Assembly (NCBI GenBank): GCA_045596485.1 | Contig: JAZOCL010000038.1 | Location: forward strand, 1 to 6,531 | DNA from: SIG440 sp045596485 | GTDB taxonomy: Bacteria; Bacillota; Clostridia; Monoglobales; Monoglobaceae | Direction: 5' to 3' | Length of the DNA stretch: 6,531 bases | Shown: piece by piece, positions 6,456 to 6,531 of the stretch | Position numbering within the stretch: position 1 is the stretch's first letter | How the letters are laid out: the number at the start of each line of letters is the position of its first letter | Made by a program: the position numbers and the translations under genes | Notes under the pieces: model-generated | Databases searched by the model: none | Seen by the model: only the letters and a program-made list of their open reading frames with translations | Told to the model about the DNA's origin: nothing

Positions 6456-6487
6456 AATATTTGTAATATATCTTTCAAATATTTGTA
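6456..6487 (+). repeat. 10-bp direct repeat in the leader of the divergent gene
   Basis: AATATTTGTA occurs at 6456-6465 and again at 6478-6487, a period of 22 bp, which is close to two helical turns. The extended copies (6455-6470 and 6477-6492) match at 13 of 16 positions. The pair lies just after the predicted transcription start and before the ribosome binding site, where a repressor could bind. Chance similarity in AT-rich DNA is a real alternative. Confidence 0.4.
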
Positions 6488-6507
6488 TCATAAAAGGATG
6501 TGATATA

Positions 6508-6531
6508 ATGAGTATGAATTCTATTGAAAAA
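6508..6531 (+). CDS. Start of a divergent gene, product unknown (3' end outside window)
   Basis: An ATG at 6508 opens a frame reading MSMNSIEK to the window edge. AAAAGGA lies upstream with about 9 bases spacing, and a near-consensus promoter sits about 60 bases before it. A second in-frame ATG at 6514 is possible but is further from the ribosome binding site. Eight residues are too few to identify the product. The gene is transcribed away from the nuclease operon across a gap of about 200 bases that holds both promoters. Confidence 0.65.

Noticed and set aside
6194..6478. Minus-strand open frame across the promoter region
   Set aside because: It overlaps the nuclease start in another frame and spans both divergent promoters, so it cannot be transcribed whole from the predicted start site.
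1..6531. Mobile element, CRISPR array, phage or toxin-antitoxin system
   Set aside because: There are no transposase or integrase motifs, no regular repeat-spacer pattern, no terminal inverted repeats and no small paired genes; all genes fit ordinary chromosomal families.

Overview
This window looks like chromosomal DNA from a low-to-mid-GC Gram-positive bacterium of the class Clostridia, possibly Oscillospirales or Lachnospirales. The support is a BofA-family gene, strong AAGGAG-type ribosome binding sites, TTG and GTG starts, TTGACA/TATAAT-like promoters, and a TatD-associated type radical SAM protein. The assignment rests on family knowledge, not on a database search.

Layout, left to right. 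Positions 1-822 (+) hold the C-terminal end of a large UPF0182 membrane protein, closed by an intrinsic terminator at 826-851. Facing it on the minus strand is a small BofA-family membrane protein (857-1123, 88 aa) with its own candidate promoter. Further right, a four-gene minus-strand operon is read from about 6333 down to 1189. Its genes, in order of transcription, are an SbcD/YhaO-like metallophosphoesterase nuclease (TTG start at 6300), an SbcC/YhaN-like ATPase with a two-helix membrane hairpin (GTG start at 5177), a short radical SAM enzyme (2781-2176), and a DUF2156 acyltransferase-fold protein (2131-1226). A strong hairpin plus T-tract starts three bases after the last stop codon. At the right edge a divergent plus-strand gene begins at 6508 behind an almost consensus promoter. 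Only its first eight codons are visible.

How the genes relate. The nuclease and ATPase genes overlap by 11 bases and should form one DNA-end-processing complex, probably held at the membrane by the hairpin. The radical SAM gene follows after 14 bases, with its ribosome binding site touching the ATPase stop codon. The DUF2156 gene follows after 44 bases. The shared transcript is inferred from spacing and from the absence of an internal terminator. A functional link between the DNA-repair pair and the two downstream enzymes is not shown by the sequence.

I see no mobile element, CRISPR array, tRNA or rRNA, and no clear sign of a new defence or mobile system. The points most worth following up are the gene content of the operon, the membrane hairpin in the SbcC-like protein, the corrected start sites, and a repeat pair behind the divergent promoter.
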